Both the position numbers and the translations under genes were made by a program. Shown here piece after piece: positions 26,966-35,485 of a stretch of 64,000 nt of DNA. How positions within the stretch are numbered: the stretch's first letter is position 1; each line of letters starts with the position of its first letter. The stretch is from Mediterranea massiliensis (GTDB lineage Bacteria > Bacteroidota > Bacteroidia > Bacteroidales > Bacteroidaceae), in NCBI RefSeq assembly GCF_900128475.1, contig NZ_LT635832.1, positions 35,834-99,833 on the forward strand, read 5' to 3'. Under the pieces are notes generated by a model, which worked only from the letters and a program-made list of their open reading frames with translations, had not been told where the DNA came from and did not search any database.

Positions 26966-28204
26966 ATGAAAATGAAAGAAAACGACCCGATACCGACCTT
27001 AGCTCCCACATGGGGCGCGGATGTATTTCCGCTGCTCTCCTGGTTCAAGCAGGAGCGGGTAGACCGAGCCAATGTGATGGTAGTGGGTTGCGGTGCTCTT
27101 GGCAACGAGGTGCTGAAGAACTTGGCTCTATTCGGCGTTGGTCACGTGGTCGTTGTAGACTTCGACACCATCGAACCATCGAACCTGACCCGCTCCATCC
27201 TCTTCAGTCGGGCAGATGCCGAAGCCCGTCGTCCCAAAGCGGCCGTAGCGGCAAAGCGCATTCGTGAGATCAATCCTTCCATTCAAGTGCTGCCACTCGA
27301 GAGCGACATCTGCCACGATGTCGGGCTGGGCCTGCTACGTCAGATGGATGTCGTTGTGGGCTGCGTGGATAACCGTTGGGCTCGCTATTGCCTGAACCGC
27401 TTGTGTATGCGTGCCGGGGTACCTTGGGTGGACGGCGGCATAGACGGGCTGGAAGGAACGGCAAGGGTGTTTATGCCCGGCAAGAATTGCTATGCTTGCA
27501 ATTTGGGGCCTGAAGCGCTGAGGGACATGTCGTACCGTTTGTCATGCAGTACGGCCATTCGACGAAATGAACAGGCGAACCGTGTGCCGACCACGCCGGT
27601 CATCGCTTCCGTCATCGGTGCCGTAGAAGCACAGGAAGCCATCAAACTGCTACACCCTGATGAACTGGCCAGCGGAGAACTGGCCTCGCTATGCGGAAAG
27701 ATGTTCTACTACGAAGGTCAACACCTGGCCGCGCGTATTGCAGACTTTACGGGTTACGACGAGGAATGCCCCGTGCACGAGCGATGGGGACCAATAGAAA
27801 AAGTAAAACTCACGACCGACAGGCCGATTGGCGAGGTACTGGACAGCCTGGCCGGACAATTGGGATGCCGGGACGTGGAAATCGTACTCAGGGACCACTG
27901 CTTCGTGGATTACCTGACCGTACGGAAAGACGAGCAAAAAGTGACCGTCCTGCTTCCCGACTATGCCATTGCCCGCTTTCTGGAAGAAGAGCCCACCTTA
28001 CGCCAGCTTCCTTTCCACGCCCTTTACCAACATGAGATAAAAACTGTCGACAGGGATTTTCCCTATCGGGACCTGACACTGTCACAGATTGGCATTCCGC
28101 CGTGGAGCGTCCTGCATGTGCGGACAGAAAACGGCAGCCGCTACGTAGAGCTGGTCGACGAACGAAATTACTCAACCTTCTTATATCAAAACAGACAGGC
28201 ATGA
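26966..28204 (+). CDS. E1-like ubiquitin-activating enzyme in T6SS operon
   Basis: A 412-residue member of the ThiF/MoeB/E1 superfamily, which adenylates the C-terminal glycine of a ubiquitin-like protein. Seen: the nucleotide loop GCGALG (41-46), the DFDTIEPSNLTRS segment, and VDNRWAR (134-140). The stretch GGIDGLEGTARVFMPG is followed by CYAC (175-178), a candidate catalytic Cys194 (SCSTA) and CPVH (268-271). That order parallels eukaryotic UBA3, where CxxC and CPxC bind zinc and the catalytic Cys lies between them. The C-terminal 130 residues (EVLDSL; DLTLSQIGIPPWSVLHV) resemble the ubiquitin-fold domain that docks E2. First gene of the baseplate operon. The stop overlaps the tssG start by four bases. 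Confidence 0.9.
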   Translation: MKMKENDPIPTLAPTWGADVFPLLSWFKQERVDRANVMVVGCGALGNEVLKNLALFGVGHVVVVDFDTIEPSNLTRSILFSRADAEARRPKAAVAAKRIREINPSIQVLPLESDICHDVGLGLLRQMDVVVGCVDNRWARYCLNRLCMRAGVPWVDGGIDGLEGTARVFMPGKNCYACNLGPEALRDMSYRLSCSTAIRRNEQANRVPTTPVIASVIGAVEAQEAIKLLHPDELASGELASLCGKMFYYEGQHLAARIADFTGYDEECPVHERWGPIEKVKLTTDRPIGEVLDSLAGQLGCRDVEIVLRDHCFVDYLTVRKDEQKVTVLLPDYAIARFLEEEPTLRQLPFHALYQHEIKTVDRDFPYRDLTLSQIGIPPWSVLHVRTENGSRYVELVDERNYSTFLYQNRQA

Positions 28205-29016
28205 TGAACGAGACAAAACCATTTGATATCAGTGCGGAATTTCTCTTGAATTACCTCTTCCCTGACCACACAGACCAGTGGCAAGCGGAATGCGCCGGCG
28301 CATTCTATCGGAACTACAGCCCGGACATCCTGTCGCTTGAAGAGGACAAACGGACGGTACGCCTGGCTCGCGACGGTTTCCTGCGGTTGCTCCCCCAAGG
28401 AGTTATCGCTCCCGACAATGCCCTGAAAGGAAAGGACTTCGAACAGAAATACGAACAACTCAAAAAGAAAGAGGAACTTCTGAAAGATCTCTTCAAGCCT
28501 GTAGACACCCAGAACTTCAGATTTCGACTCCACATTGAGAAAGAAGCTTCACAACTGTCGGACGGGAAACTGGCCCTGCTGCTCAAACACTATTTCGGCT
28601 ACGACCTGGAGAAGGAAGAAAATCCATACATCCGAAAAACAGCTCCGCTGCTTCTCCTCATCAGCCACCTGCGCGCTGATTTCGATTTTTTGCGAACCCT
28701 GCTGAAAAGCTTGTTCGACTGCCCTGTAGAGATGACGACCGGCCGATATACGTGGGATGAAAGCATCGGCTATTCACAACCCGCCATCACCTATGATCTG
28801 ATTGTCCCAGACCTGACAACTGAGGCATACAACGAGTTAAAAGCGGCCGTAGATCCGTTTGCCGACTTTATTCGCGAATGGTTCATACCTTTCGACACGC
28901 ATTGTTCCATTGCCATCAAACACCATGAGCGTTTTGCCCTGGGTAACGCCCTGACACTGGACTACAATACCGAGATATCAACTCATCATATTGACACTAA
29001 CAGGAACCCATTATGA
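28201..29016 (+). CDS. tssG: T6SS baseplate protein TssG
   Basis: A 271-residue protein resembling the TssG of Bacteroidetes T6SS, which with TssF, TssK and TssE forms the baseplate wedges. Supporting segments are FLLNYLFPDHTDQWQAEC, FLRLLPQGV, and a C-terminal EWFIPFDTHCSIAIKHHERF. The start at 28201 overlaps the E1-like gene (ATGA), and the stop overlaps tssK in the same way, so all three are probably translated as a coupled set. Sequence identity to proteobacterial TssG is too low to see by eye; the assignment rests on the family pattern and position. Confidence 0.78.
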   Translation: MMNETKPFDISAEFLLNYLFPDHTDQWQAECAGAFYRNYSPDILSLEEDKRTVRLARDGFLRLLPQGVIAPDNALKGKDFEQKYEQLKKKEELLKDLFKPVDTQNFRFRLHIEKEASQLSDGKLALLLKHYFGYDLEKEENPYIRKTAPLLLLISHLRADFDFLRTLLKSLFDCPVEMTTGRYTWDESIGYSQPAITYDLIVPDLTTEAYNELKAAVDPFADFIREWFIPFDTHCSIAIKHHERFALGNALTLDYNTEISTHHIDTNRNPL

Positions 29017-30152
29017 ATATCAACTCAAGAATAGATTGGAAAGCCGGCATGGCAATCTCCGCCCAAACTTTTTTGGAACTGGACGAGAACCTGCGCCACA
29101 GACAACAAGCGGCAACCCGAGCCGTCAATGGAAATGAATTCGGCCTCATACCTTTCACCGAATTCGACAGGCAAGGTGGTTTCGTCCGCAACAAACTGGA
29201 AATAGACCACCTGGCTTGCATGGCTCTACTTCCCTCCGGAAAAATCCTGCACATCGATGAAAAGGTTGTAGTGACCGTCCCGCTGGTGTATGGCAACGAA
29301 TACTACCTGGCCTGCGGTTTCGGCGAAAAGGAAGTGGAATTCGACGTAAAGGAGGTCCCCTTTGTACGGCCGGAATATACATACGGCATCTATTCCCTGA
29401 GCGAACTGGAGGGGACAGACCTTTTCCCAGTCATGAAATTCAAAGTCAGCGACGGTATCTTTTCCATCGACGAATCTTACATTCCTCCTTGTCTATATCT
29501 ATCGTCTGACAATCGCTTCCAACCGTATCTGGAGCAACTCACAAAGCAAGTCAGCTTACTGGCCGAACATCCGAACCTGGAATCAGGAGAAGGGAAACGT
29601 GCTTTCCAACGCTATGCCTATCTGTTAAAGAGTTATGATACTCAAGGCAGGACGCGCCCTTTCATCCAACTGACCTACGAAATAGCCCAAGCTATAGACT
29701 ACTATATCGTTACGCCAAACGCCGAGATACCTGTAACCATACCGGCTTATTCGGGATATGACATCGCAAACTGGCTGGACTGGTTGGACGGCTATCTGCA
29801 TAACGCGGCAGGCACCCTCGACAAAGTAGTCCTGGAAGACCACTCCATTGACTTTGACGAGCTGAAAGCACAAATCAAGGCGGAATTGTACGAACAATTG
29901 CGCCCTGAACTGTACGAACAACTTTACACTGAACTTAAGGCCAAACTCTATGCCGAAATTTCCGAAGACCTGACTGTCCGCCTGACCGACTACATCACCC
30001 AACAACTCAAGACTGAACTGCATGACCTGTTGTCGGGAGAATTGTCGGAAGAACTGTACGAAAGCCTGTACAAGAATCTGTATGAAAGCCTGTACAATGC
30101 TCTATATGTCCCAGTAGAAAAAGAAGAGGATGAATTCACACCATTAATTTAA
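29013..30152 (+). CDS. tssK: T6SS baseplate protein TssK
   Basis: A 379-residue baseplate subunit that links the baseplate to the membrane complex. The N-terminal shoulder starts INSRIDWKAGMAISAQTFLE, close to the start of TssK proteins. The C-terminal 90 residues are unusual: a near-repetitive run of ELYEQL/ELYESL elements (about residues 288-368) predicted to form an amphipathic helix or coiled coil, followed by an acidic tail ending EDEFTPLI. Overlaps tssG by four bases, and tssE follows after nine bases. Confidence 0.85.
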   Translation: MNINSRIDWKAGMAISAQTFLELDENLRHRQQAATRAVNGNEFGLIPFTEFDRQGGFVRNKLEIDHLACMALLPSGKILHIDEKVVVTVPLVYGNEYYLACGFGEKEVEFDVKEVPFVRPEYTYGIYSLSELEGTDLFPVMKFKVSDGIFSIDESYIPPCLYLSSDNRFQPYLEQLTKQVSLLAEHPNLESGEGKRAFQRYAYLLKSYDTQGRTRPFIQLTYEIAQAIDYYIVTPNAEIPVTIPAYSGYDIANWLDWLDGYLHNAAGTLDKVVLEDHSIDFDELKAQIKAELYEQLRPELYEQLYTELKAKLYAEISEDLTVRLTDYITQQLKTELHDLLSGELSEELYESLYKNLYESLYNALYVPVEKEEDEFTPLI

Positions 30153-30161
30153 AAGTATGTC

Positions 30162-30608
30162 ATGAACGTTTTACTACCTTTGCAAGTAACAAACGGACGT
30201 CTGGCCTACGCTTCCACGTCGCAAATGGCCATCGACGCGTTCATCGAACTGCTGCTGAGCACACCGTGTGGAGGCTGTGGGGCAGATCCAGAATTCGGAT
30301 TTATATTCAACAACCTGAAATTCGAGATCTTCAACGAGAAGGAGGGGGTCATTTATGATTCATCGCCACAGGACAACTCAAACTCGAAACTTTACGACAA
30401 GAAGGTTTCGGGAAACTCCAAAAACCTCAATACATTTGCGGTAGACCTGAAAAAAACCATCGAACAATACGAGAAAAGGCTGACTGAAGTTTCCGTTTCC
30501 ATGACATACCTTAAAAACCAGAAAATGATTCAAATTGTCGTTGAAGGCATGCTTGTGGAGACCAATGAATCCTACAAGTACACAACCAGCATCAACCTCT
30601 GGAACTAA
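30162..30608 (+). CDS. tssE: T6SS baseplate wedge TssE (gp25-like)
   Basis: A 148-residue gp25-like protein, the lysozyme-type fold at the junction of sheath and baseplate in contractile systems. The N-terminal half has the helix and DPEFGF motif of the family (LLLSTPCGGCGADPEFGFIF). The C-terminal half has the paired strands (VSVSMTYLKNQKMIQIVVEG). It is slightly longer than phage gp25. Between tssK and tssF. Confidence 0.85.
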   Translation: MNVLLPLQVTNGRLAYASTSQMAIDAFIELLLSTPCGGCGADPEFGFIFNNLKFEIFNEKEGVIYDSSPQDNSNSKLYDKKVSGNSKNLNTFAVDLKKTIEQYEKRLTEVSVSMTYLKNQKMIQIVVEGMLVETNESYKYTTSINLWN

Positions 30609-30652
30609 CTTTCTTCAAGAAACGTCCTGACCATAACTTAAATGAGACAGAA

Positions 30653-32350
30653 ATGAAACAGACGATATTCAATACACGCCAAAGGGCAAAAGAAATCATC
30701 AAAGAAGCCATTGCTGTTTGGGAACAAAGCACCAACAGCGAACACCTGGAAGGCATTGAGCAAGATCCGGTATTCTCCCTGTTTCTGACAGCACTGGCCT
30801 ATCAGGCTAACGAAATCGACAACGAAATCGAACAGCTCAAGGCCGAAATTCTTTATGAGCTGGAACAAATGCTCGTTCCCTACGAACGGACTCACGCACT
30901 CCCAGCAACGGCTGCCGTAGAAGTGACACCCAGTGAAAGCATCTCAATCCAGACACTGGACCACCGAACGGTCTTTTCCCTTCAGGGCACATCGTTCACA
31001 TTTATTCCACTTCTCAGTACACGGGTGTTCAACTGCAAAATATCCTCGATAGTCCGTATGGACAACCGCCGCTGGAAAGTGGGTCTGCAATTCAAGGAAC
31101 CGGTCAACAACCTGTCTGGCATGACCTTCCTAATCGGCAATCCTCATTTCCAAGATTTGAAGGTTTTTGCCAACGGGCACCCGCTTCCGCTTATCAAGCC
31201 GTGTGATTACGCCGATTTGCCCTTGGACAGTTGCTTCTCGCTGGAAAACCTGCTCTACAATGAATCACCCATTTTCCAACCACGCCACATCTGGTTTGAC
31301 CTTTTTGCGAGACAGAACGTACGGCTATTTGCAATAGATACTTACAAGACTCCGTCGGCCACATCCCTATCAAACGAAAGATTGGAACTGGTTTTCGAAT
31401 TCTTTGGCATTGACGACCAGTTCTTGTTTGACAAGGAACTGTTGTCTTTGAACTGTACCATCCTGGCCAATGCCTCCATAGCATCTGCCAATCTTTCGTC
31501 CAGTTCTCCCATCACGCGCCTAAACGGGGCGAACGATTTTTCAACATACTGGCAATTCCTGCACCTGATCCGACCTGCAGATACACAGATGTTCAAAGAG
31601 GAACCCATTGAAATCCGTAAGATGACAGCCAGTCGGTTCAATCCCGAACATCTGGTCAAATTGGCTAGCACGCTCATCAACCGCTTCTCCTCCGATTACT
31701 ATGCTTTCCAGGGCATCGACACCCTCCGGGAAGGGAACTTCATGGACAGCTTCTACTCTTTGTTGAAAAAGATGTCGGAAGGACTGGCCAAGACCCCGAA
31801 CATTTATACACCGTCTCTCTATCTGATGTTCAAGAACGACAACGGTTCCCGTCCCAAAGACAAAAGTCTCCATATAGACTATCTGGTCACTAACGGTAGT
31901 GCCGTCAATGGCTTATTGAACAACAAAAGCCGTTTCAATATCCTGGCAAATGGTTTCTTCGCAGATGTCAAACTGGTTGCCGAACCTATGCCTGGCTTTG
32001 ACGAGGTGCAGAATATGGATGCTGAAAACCTGCTCGCGCGCTACTACCTGACCACCAACGACCGAATTGTGACACCAGCCGATATCAAGATCTTATGCTA
32101 TAACGAGCTGGGTACGCGCTTTGGCATCACAAACGACATGATAACAGGCATAAGGGTCAGAAACAACCGCCACACAGAACGCTACCATTGCGGACTGGAG
32201 ACTCAGGTTTACATATCCTTGAAAAACGATCCCTACATCAAACGAAATTTTCTGGAGAAAATACCGATGACCGAAATGTTGTTGCAAAAAATGATTGAAG
32301 TACGAAGCACCAACATCCTGCCGGTTCAAGTAAGCATCGAGATCAGTTAG
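30653..32350 (+). CDS. tssF: T6SS baseplate protein TssF
   Basis: A 565-residue wedge protein. The N-terminus (ALAYQANEIDNEIEQLKAEI, then LYELEQMLVPYERTHALPAT) matches TssF, whose long helix packs against TssG. The DYLVTNGSAVNG and MTEMLLQKMIEVRS regions also fit. The usual TssF length is near 590 residues, so nothing is missing. It is followed by an 84-base gap with a likely internal promoter before the ubiquitin-like gene. Confidence 0.88.
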   Translation: MKQTIFNTRQRAKEIIKEAIAVWEQSTNSEHLEGIEQDPVFSLFLTALAYQANEIDNEIEQLKAEILYELEQMLVPYERTHALPATAAVEVTPSESISIQTLDHRTVFSLQGTSFTFIPLLSTRVFNCKISSIVRMDNRRWKVGLQFKEPVNNLSGMTFLIGNPHFQDLKVFANGHPLPLIKPCDYADLPLDSCFSLENLLYNESPIFQPRHIWFDLFARQNVRLFAIDTYKTPSATSLSNERLELVFEFFGIDDQFLFDKELLSLNCTILANASIASANLSSSSPITRLNGANDFSTYWQFLHLIRPADTQMFKEEPIEIRKMTASRFNPEHLVKLASTLINRFSSDYYAFQGIDTLREGNFMDSFYSLLKKMSEGLAKTPNIYTPSLYLMFKNDNGSRPKDKSLHIDYLVTNGSAVNGLLNNKSRFNILANGFFADVKLVAEPMPGFDEVQNMDAENLLARYYLTTNDRIVTPADIKILCYNELGTRFGITNDMITGIRVRNNRHTERYHCGLETQVYISLKNDPYIKRNFLEKIPMTEMLLQKMIEVRSTNILPVQVSIEIS

Positions 32351-32405
32351 GAAGGCGATTGGGAAAAATCCTGATAAGTAGAACTATTGAGAACTCTTAA
32401 TTTAT

Positions 32406-32413
32406 TATTTTTG
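32406..32413 (+). promoter_or_regulatory. Possible internal promoter before the ubiquitin-like gene
   Basis: TATTTTTG matches TAnnTTTG, 21 bases before the ATG. A TTG lies 16 bases upstream, somewhat too close for the usual 19-21 spacing. It may give extra transcription of the ubiquitin-like and E2-like genes. Confidence 0.4.
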
Positions 32414-32434
32414 CAATCAAACAAAGACGTAACA

Positions 32435-32752
32435 ATGGAAGATTTTTTTTTAGACATCGTATATAAAGACAAAAAAGTAAGGTTCCGTATCATGAACCCA
32501 CAGGCTCCCTTGAGTACCCTGATGAATAATTTGCGTCATGCCATCGGGAAAGACGGACGGCTTATCTTCGATTTTCCATCGATAGACCCGACAGGGGCCC
32601 CTTTAGACTATTTCTTCGGGAAAGAGGACACAGCGACTCACGAAACACGCGTACTCAGGCCTAGGATAGGAAAAACAGACCAGACATTGGCGGATTACAA
32701 CGTCAACAATGGGGATACTGTTTTTCTAATTCCTGATCCCTTCCCCGGATAA
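32435..32752 (+). CDS. Ubiquitin-like protein in T6SS operon
   Basis: A 105-residue beta-grasp protein. The last 25 residues (TLADYNVNNGDTVFLI then PDPFPG) line up with the TLSDYNIQKESTLHLV and LRLRGG end of ubiquitin. The first strands (DIVYKDKKVRFRI, then a PLSTLMNNLRHAI helix) also fit. About 30 residues in the middle are extra. The chain ends in a bare single glycine, ready for adenylation, with no cleavable tail, so no protease is needed for maturation. E1-like and E2-like genes flank it in the same locus. The ATG at 32435 is preferred over an upstream frame. It may be the modifier of this cascade. A purely structural YukD-like role is the main alternative. Confidence 0.85.
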   Translation: MEDFFLDIVYKDKKVRFRIMNPQAPLSTLMNNLRHAIGKDGRLIFDFPSIDPTGAPLDYFFGKEDTATHETRVLRPRIGKTDQTLADYNVNNGDTVFLIPDPFPG

Positions 32753-32780
32753 AGAATCATACACCCTAACAAAATTCAGT

Positions 32781-33389
32781 ATGCGAACATATCCCATGAA
32801 TTGGCAAGGGTACTCTTCTCAACAATTGAATGGAAGAAATCGGAGACTGCTCCATGAATGGAGCCAACTGGATCGTGCCCTTGAACGACGAAATGAAATG
32901 GAGTATCAAGTTATCAGACGTAATGAGCAAGGCCTGCCCACAATGTATCTGATAACCTACCATATCCGCTCCATTTGCAGTGTAGAACAACTTGAACGGT
33001 TGAACGAGCCAGGTATAGTCAACAAACCCATTTTCGCTTCAACCTTTCTCATGCGTATCTACCTGCCCGAGAATTATCCTTGCGTGGACGCACCTGCCGA
33101 ATTTTATTTCTTGGCTTACGATAAAGAAGGCCAAACAATCCCTCATCCATGGCATCCCAACATACGATATTTCGGAGATTTTGCGGGAAGGGTATGCCTG
33201 AATAGTCCTGACACTTACTCCAGCCTGGCTTGGTGTGTAGAGCGAATTGGACACTATCTGACTTATGACCGTTATCATGCCATTCAAGAACCTCCCTATC
33301 CGGAAGACTTGAAAGTGGCAGAATGGGTAATCAAACAAGGAGAGCCTCAAGGATGGGTTTATTTCGATCAGCAACCCGCTTTAAAATAA
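32781..33389 (+). CDS. E2-like ubiquitin-conjugating protein in T6SS operon
   Basis: A 202-residue UBC-fold protein. After an N-terminal helix, strands 2-4 carry FLMRIYLPENYP (E2 FPxDYP equivalent), then APAEFYF, PHPWHPNIRY with HPN at 125-127, and the catalytic cysteine at 139 in GRVCLN, followed by SSLAWCVERIGHYL as the crossover helix region. In canonical E2s HPN precedes the Cys by about 8-10 residues; here it is 12, a small insert. The gene follows the ubiquitin-like gene after 28 bases. It is expected to receive the activated ubiquitin-like protein from the E1-like enzyme as a thioester. Confidence 0.88.
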   Translation: MRTYPMNWQGYSSQQLNGRNRRLLHEWSQLDRALERRNEMEYQVIRRNEQGLPTMYLITYHIRSICSVEQLERLNEPGIVNKPIFASTFLMRIYLPENYPCVDAPAEFYFLAYDKEGQTIPHPWHPNIRYFGDFAGRVCLNSPDTYSSLAWCVERIGHYLTYDRYHAIQEPPYPEDLKVAEWVIKQGEPQGWVYFDQQPALK

Positions 33390-33422
33390 GGCAATAGAAT
33401 AAGTATTTTCAATTTAAATTCG

Positions 33423-33430
33423 TATTTTTG
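33423..33430 (+). promoter_or_regulatory. Possible internal promoter
   Basis: TATTTTTG matches TAnnTTTG, 24 bases before the ATG of the next gene, in the 64-base gap after the E2-like gene. No clear -33 element. Confidence 0.35.
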
Positions 33431-33453
33431 TCCATACATTTAAATGCTGAAAC

Positions 33454-34602
33454 ATGAAATCCCTGAATAATGTCATATATGTTCTCATCCTATTGTGCTT
33501 CAGCTGTAACCTGAAAGCACAAACAGTCAAGCAAATAGAAGTGGCTGGAAATGCCCCATACGTAGATCACATCTCACTTCTACCGGGAACAACCGACATG
33601 GATCTTCTGGTAAAGATTAGTTTCAACGAGCCGAAAAACAGCCTTACTGTTCACCTGATATCCTATCGGAAACTGTTTGTTTTCCAAAGCGATGTACGCT
33701 ATTCGCATGTAGTACGCTTTCATAAGCTTAGGCCCAACAGGCTACCTTATGTGGTGGAATCGGATGAAAAAGCGAGATATAAGATGATGAAACCCTTGAG
33801 AAAATCCATCAAACCCAAAAGAAAGCACATCTTCAGGCAGTGGATTGAGTATGAGGGGCTTCAGCCACAGCCGACCGAATACAAGATGGTGAACGACTAC
33901 ATTGAACAAACATTCGACATTCTTCATGAAATGGCCGATGTATCTATCACGCTAAGAGATATACTCGTCATGAGCGAACGAACAAGTCGAAAGAAGATTA
34001 AATACGACCTTTTTTCCCAAACGGACTTGAACCGCAAATACAACATTTCTATCAAAAGAGATCCTTGTTTCGGAAAAGAAGAGGAGATAGAGGCTGCTGC
34101 AAACCTGGTCAAAAGCATCAAAGAGGGATATGCCACACTTGACCAAAAATTCGGCCTGCACTCCAACCTGAAGGGACCTGAAAGTGAAGAGATATTCAAT
34201 GAAATGAAAGCGCTCTTACTGAAACAATACCCCAAAAAGGAAGAAACAAATGCCTGCCCAGATATCCAATCGAGCATAGAAGCCTACAACGGCTATGTGG
34301 ATGCTATCCAAAAGATGCAATGTAAATTCCAAGTCATAAAAGAAAAACAGAGCACGATGTTTGACCTCAGTGCCGACTTCATTCTGGCAACAGCCAGACA
34401 AATTGACAACAACACCAACAAATGGTTATTGAGTTCAGACGAGATTGAGAAAAAAGACCTGGAAACTGCATGCAAACAAGCTATAACCCTGATTGAAGCG
34501 CATGTACAACGAGCGACAGAAATCAACCACGACCAGCAGGCAGCTCTTAACATTTTCAATAAAGCCAAAGCTTATTTCCGCCAAACCTGCCAAAAGAAAT
34601 AA
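33454..34602 (+). CDS. Exported T6SS-locus protein, unknown
   Basis: A 382-residue protein with an N-terminal signal peptide (IYVLILLCFSCNLKAQ; cleavage after KA more likely than lipidation). It then has a beta-rich N-terminal domain (about 25-90) and a long helical C-terminal part with charged helices. I do not recognise a named family. It is followed after five bases by another exported helical protein and then by the RING/FHA membrane protein, and these three probably make the membrane/periplasmic part of this T6SS. It may correspond in role to TssN-R-type components of Bacteroidetes systems. Confidence 0.75.
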   Translation: MKSLNNVIYVLILLCFSCNLKAQTVKQIEVAGNAPYVDHISLLPGTTDMDLLVKISFNEPKNSLTVHLISYRKLFVFQSDVRYSHVVRFHKLRPNRLPYVVESDEKARYKMMKPLRKSIKPKRKHIFRQWIEYEGLQPQPTEYKMVNDYIEQTFDILHEMADVSITLRDILVMSERTSRKKIKYDLFSQTDLNRKYNISIKRDPCFGKEEEIEAAANLVKSIKEGYATLDQKFGLHSNLKGPESEEIFNEMKALLLKQYPKKEETNACPDIQSSIEAYNGYVDAIQKMQCKFQVIKEKQSTMFDLSADFILATARQIDNNTNKWLLSSDEIEKKDLETACKQAITLIEAHVQRATEINHDQQAALNIFNKAKAYFRQTCQKK

Positions 34603-34607
34603 CGCGT

Positions 34608-35453
34608 ATGAAAGAATTGAGACATCACATACGGTTACTGTTCTGCCTATGCATCGGAATGATTTTCTCCTGCGCCCAAATCTGGGGGCAGGATGAATCA
34701 AACAGTTTTGTTGACGAGATGCATCTGCTGGAAATAGAAAGCCGCATGCTCAGCTTTTATCAGGAACTCAAAGATATTTCCGCCAGGGTTGGACAATATA
34801 CATCGAATGAACAGCTTACGGAAGCCAGCCAGAAAGTGACAACAATCGACGCCAAATGGAATACCTATTACCAATCGAGGCAGATTGAAATAGCCGAAGA
34901 CGACTCCCTACTGCAGATTGTTGCCGACTATCAACTGACCAAACAGAACTTGCTGGACTCGATTGCCATTCAAAAACACTTCTTCGATGCACAAAAAAAT
35001 TTCGCAGATGCAGAAGTCTTTTTTCAGACACAAGACAGTACTTATGCCAAACTCTATAAAACGGCAGTCGAATATTCACTGCTCAAAACATTGGCTGCTG
35101 AACTTGAAAAGGTGAAAGGGAAAGAACAATTGTTGTTCTCAGAAATTCAAAGTCACTATGACATTGCCAAGAACCTGTCGGAGGAGTTCAAGGACCTCCT
35201 TCCCCGTTTCCAATCGATAGAAGAAAAGTACATCGAACTGAAAAATATATCCGATAAAATACAAGCCTTGGAATACAAGCCTTGGCTACAGCGAATAAAA
35301 GACTATTTATATAGCCTGGCCGCAGTAGCTATGATTTTATTGTTCCTCAACATGTTGCAAGCCAAACTGAAAGTGCTCAAGCAGGCACGAGAGAACGCAA
35401 AGAAACTCCGAGAAATGATGGACAAAGACAATAATGACTATCCGACTATCTAA
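34608..35453 (+). CDS. Membrane-anchored coiled-coil protein of the T6SS locus
   Basis: A 281-residue protein with an N-terminal signal or membrane segment (LLFCLCIGMIFSCAQIWG), a largely helical, coiled-coil periplasmic region (about 35-215), a transmembrane helix near 236-255 (LYSLAAVAMILLFLNMLQA) and a short basic, charged cytoplasmic tail. It thus spans the inner membrane with a long rod into the periplasm, as expected for an envelope-spanning part of a secretion machine. I cannot assign it to TssO or TssP by eye. Confidence 0.75.
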   Translation: MKELRHHIRLLFCLCIGMIFSCAQIWGQDESNSFVDEMHLLEIESRMLSFYQELKDISARVGQYTSNEQLTEASQKVTTIDAKWNTYYQSRQIEIAEDDSLLQIVADYQLTKQNLLDSIAIQKHFFDAQKNFADAEVFFQTQDSTYAKLYKTAVEYSLLKTLAAELEKVKGKEQLLFSEIQSHYDIAKNLSEEFKDLLPRFQSIEEKYIELKNISDKIQALEYKPWLQRIKDYLYSLAAVAMILLFLNMLQAKLKVLKQARENAKKLREMMDKDNNDYPTI

Positions 35454-35485
35454 TGAAATTTATAATCCGAAAATAATCCACAACA

